From assembly GCF_004765795.1 (NCBI RefSeq), contig NZ_SBIV01000007.1, positions 153,268 through 217,267 on the forward strand: 64,000 nucleotides of DNA. The letters run 5' to 3'. Made by a program: the position numbers and the translations under genes. Positions 62,043-64,000 of this stretch are shown here, one piece after another (position 1 is the first letter of the stretch; each line of letters opens with the position of its first letter). The notes below the pieces were generated by a model. The model was not told the DNA's origin. It worked only from the letters and a program-made list of their open reading frames with translations, and did no database searches. This stretch comes from Halorussus marinus. GTDB lineage: Archaea; Halobacteriota; Halobacteria; Halobacteriales; Haladaptataceae.

Positions 62043-62486
62043 TCATAGCTGACGTTCAGGTTCGACGAGGTTGGATCCAGCGAGGACTGTAATTATCACG
62101 AGCACGAACGCGATGAGTGAGAGATTCGGAATTGTAAGTCCGAGCACCGGAGCCTGCCACTGGACAACTGCACAGGGGCCAGCAAAGGTGCATGAGGCCG
62201 TCGTTGCTTGGAGTACGGAGTGATATCCCGCGATTGAAGCTCCCACCACGGATAGTGGCACGACTGTTCGCCAGATTGTGTTGTGGCTCTCGAGGGCGGC
62301 AACGCCGAGAACGACGACAAGCGGATACATGAGGATACGTTGGTACCAGCAGAGGGTACACGGAACGAGACCGAGGCCGAGACTGAACCAGAGGCTTCCC
62401 AGGGTTGCAATCGCCGCGACGCCTGCCCCGCCTGCAAGCCAGAATCGTCCGTCGGACATCCATGACTCAGTTTGATCCAGCTGCAT
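62043..62486 (-). CDS. dsbB: DsbB-type disulfide oxidoreductase
   Basis: The protein has 147 residues and four TM helices. The first redox pair CTLCWYQR (ca. 42-45) and the second pair in CTFAGPCAV (ca. 99-104) match DsbB, which re-oxidises DsbA with quinone. The start at 62486 overlaps the dsbA end by 20 nt; an ATG at 62459 is also possible. The dsbA-dsbB operon order supports the partner role. Confidence 0.9.
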   Translation of the reverse strand: MQLDQTESWMSDGRFWLAGGAGVAAIATLGSLWFSLGLGLVPCTLCWYQRILMYPLVVVLGVAALESHNTIWRTVVPLSVVGASIAGYHSVLQATTASCTFAGPCAVVQWQAPVLGLTIPNLSLIAFVLVIITVLAGSNLVEPERQL

Positions 62487-63453
62487 CTTCGATCAGCTGT
62501 CTTACTCGCTCTTCGTTTCCGAGTGGATTGACCGTCATGCCATCGATGAGGAGCGTGGGTGTGGCATCGACACCGACATCGCTCGCAGCCCTGTCAGTCG
62601 CCCGCAGCGCGTCGTCATACTGATTTTCTTGGATGGCCGTGCGGACCGACGCTGTCTCGGAGACGCCTGCGGCCTGAGCAAACTCGACCAATCTCTCGGC
62701 GGTCGCCCACTGGTCGCTCTCGGGTGGTTGATTCCCGAACACGTATTCGTGAAACGCCCAGTATGAGGCTGGGTCGGTGTTCCAGACGGCTAATCCGGCC
62801 TGACCGGCTGCCGGTGCATCGGGGCCCAAAAATGGGTCGCCACCGATATATGCCAGATTGCGGAACTCGAGCGCAATTGTTCCTGGTTCCACGTAGTCCG
62901 TCACGAGTTGTGAAAGCATCTCCGTACTGAACTGGGCGCAGTACGGACACTTCCAGCTCCCGAAGTATGTGACCATGACATCGGCATCAGCAGACCCCAT
63001 CGTCGCATAGCGGAAGTCTCCAGGCGAGTCGGGAATCGGGGCAGTGGTAACGGCACCCGTATCACCTCCAGCAGTCGCGCCGTCATCCGGCTCAGTGCTC
63101 GTATTGTTAGAGAGAGCGGTGGCGCCGATCACGAGACCGGCAGTGGCGGCACCACCACCGCCGAGGAGAAGCTGTCGGCGGGTTAGTCCTCCGACAGCAG
63201 CTCCAACACCTCCCTCGGAGAGCCGCTCTGAGAACGTGAGTGAATCAACGGCTGTCTCAGCCCGTTTGTAATCCACACCTGAGAGGTCGTCGGGGTGCGC
63301 GACGAGCCAGTGTCTGTAGAGCTGCTCGTCAGTCTCGTCACCGAGTTGTTCGCCACAATAATGGCAGGCGCTGTGAACGTTCCATGTGTGGTCACGCGCT
63401 GCTCCAGCTGTTTCGAATTGATCTGTACAGATCGGGCAGGTATGGGCAGTCAT
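62467..63453 (-). CDS. DsbA-type thioredoxin with N-terminal zinc fingers
   Basis: The protein has 328 residues. Two C2H2-like zinc fingers open the protein: CPICTDQFETAGAARDH..H (ca. 5-29) and ACHYCGEQLG ... YRHWLVAH (ca. 31-53). A basic pair with a hydrophobic helix (LTRRQLLLGGGGAATAGLV, ca. 90-110) would anchor it in the membrane or serve as an internal Tat-like signal. The extracytoplasmic DsbA domain has the WKCPYCAQF active site (ca. 168), the cis-Pro in VDATPTLLIDG and the usual helical insertion. The zinc-finger plus DsbA layout is uncommon. Confidence 0.85.
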   Translation of the reverse strand: MTAHTCPICTDQFETAGAARDHTWNVHSACHYCGEQLGDETDEQLYRHWLVAHPDDLSGVDYKRAETAVDSLTFSERLSEGGVGAAVGGLTRRQLLLGGGGAATAGLVIGATALSNNTSTEPDDGATAGGDTGAVTTAPIPDSPGDFRYATMGSADADVMVTYFGSWKCPYCAQFSTEMLSQLVTDYVEPGTIALEFRNLAYIGGDPFLGPDAPAAGQAGLAVWNTDPASYWAFHEYVFGNQPPESDQWATAERLVEFAQAAGVSETASVRTAIQENQYDDALRATDRAASDVGVDATPTLLIDGMTVNPLGNEERVRQLIEDAAGSN

Positions 63454-63557
63454 TCGTGATCACTACTCCAAGTGTAGATTTCATAGGCTCCGTGTTCTGC
63501 TCTCATAGTGAGCTGAATCGTCGGTATCTGTGGCATTGTGTTATACGCAAGGGGTCA

Positions 63558-63875
63558 TCAGCGGCGGAGATATGCGACGAGGCAGGTCGTCAGGAGACAG
63601 AGGAGAATGAGAATTGCCACGCCCAGATGCGTCGTCACGATGGTCGGTTGGAGATCTTCCGTGACGGTCAATCCTCCGAGGATAACCTGTAACGGAAGGA
63701 GGACGAGAGCGGCCGTGGCCGACCATTTGACAATCGGGGTATTACGGTGTGTCACCCACGCTCCAAGGGTCGTGCCGACGATCAGAACCCCGGCCGTCAT
63801 CGCCAGTCCACGGTGAGCCCACTCAGCGAAGATTTGGAGTGCAGAGTATGGCGAGTTAGCAATGATCTCGGGTGG
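63558..63875 (-). pseudogene. ctaA: Heme A synthase (CtaA/COX15), C-terminal fragment cut by an IS
   Basis: About 106 codons remain. They read EIIANSPYSALQIFAEWAHRG, then MTAGVLIVGTTLGAWV, then PLQVILGGLTVTEDLQPTIV and HLGVAILILLCLLTTCLVAY, the last helices of heme A synthase with the conserved EWxHR and HLG heme-ligand regions. The N-terminal half is missing: at 63873 the sequence turns into the IS5-type terminal repeat. An intact copy elsewhere in the genome would be needed to make heme A. Confidence 0.8.
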
Positions 63876-63892
63876 CTGTGTTGAATCGCTGT
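63873..63892 (+). repeat. Terminal inverted repeat of the IS5-type element (transposase 3' side)
   Basis: TGGCTGTGTTGAATCGCTG, the partner of the repeat at 2037-2056, lies directly outside the transposase stop codon and next to the heme A synthase fragment. Confidence 0.6.
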
Positions 63893-63905
63893 AAGGCGGA
63901 GAGAT

Positions 63906-64000
63906 TCACTGTTTGACGAAGCGTTTGATGTTATAGACGACACACATCAGCGCGATCTCGCGGAACTCACGAAACCATGACCGCGCTCGCACGGCGAAGC
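63906..64000 (-). CDS. IS5-type transposase, C-terminal end (gene continues beyond the window)
   Basis: The last 30 codons read RSWFREFREIALMCVVYN and KRFVKQ before a TGA at 63906. This is the conserved end of haloarchaeal IS5-type transposases, probably the same family as the N-terminal part of the chimera at 492-1988. The 5' part lies outside the window, so integrity cannot be judged. Confidence 0.85.
   Translation of the reverse strand, partial: FAVRARSWFREFREIALMCVVYNIKRFVKQ

Noticed and set aside
1..64000. CRISPR arrays, rRNA genes and replication initiators
   Set aside because: No regularly spaced repeats, no rRNA sequence and no Orc1/Cdc6 or Rep protein were found.

Overview
This 64 kb window is haloarchaeal DNA (class Halobacteria). 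The proteins are strongly acidic, secreted proteins carry twin-arginine and lipobox signals, promoters have archaeal TATA boxes, and there are halocyanin-type blue copper proteins, AsnC/TRASH regulators and ISH-type insertion sequences. The genus cannot be told from the sequence. No replication initiator, rRNA gene or CRISPR array was found, so chromosome and megaplasmid cannot be separated. One tRNA gene, tRNA-Glu(CTC), lies at 57.6 kb.

Layout. (1) 1-14.4 kb is a mobile accessory zone. It holds a decayed IS240-like transposase, an in-frame chimera of an IS5-type transposase with a sensor histidine kinase, an intact ISH3-family element sitting between two half genes, a twice-frameshifted transposase, several toxin-antitoxin modules (VapBC, a TumE-like pair, a CopG-like antitoxin next to MntA/HepT) and small uncharacterised proteins. 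Several of these small genes share a repeated promoter-proximal palindrome. (2) 14.4-15.9 kb has a tyrosine integrase preceded by tandem 7-mers and a 36 bp inverted repeat. (3) 16-34.5 kb is a metal-stress region: a P1B ATPase with a CPG motif plus an HMA chaperone and an ArsR-like regulator, an ArsP-like permease with two YHS domains, Met/His-rich secreted and SHOCT membrane proteins, DUF302, a thioredoxin, a halocyanin-TM-SHOCT fusion, an ABC exporter, an AsnC-TRASH regulator with a tiny YHS protein, DUF411, UspA and DoxX. (4) 34.8-51.2 kb is the copper core: a copA operon, an AsnC-TRASH regulator, two CopZ chaperones, CopB, and an aconitase beside copZ. (5) 51.4-64 kb holds a Fic-like protein, a PadR regulator, a CcoI-like ATPase with a CPW motif, membrane proteins, a halocyanin, a multicopper oxidase, a CPBP protease, a DsbB/DsbA pair and the C-terminal part of heme A synthase cut by an IS5-type element.

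Read together, the right three quarters form a copper (and perhaps zinc or cadmium) homeostasis island: chaperones deliver ions to three or four P1B pumps, periplasmic-side blue copper proteins, a multicopper oxidase and thiol oxidoreductases handle exported metal, and AsnC-TRASH proteins probably sense it. A palindrome close to CTTTGGATTC(C/T)AAAG recurs before copA, copZ, copZ2 and the YHS gene, with weaker copies before the thioredoxin and the permease. It is the best candidate for a shared metal operator. The left quarter and both window ends show repeated IS activity that has cut and fused genes.
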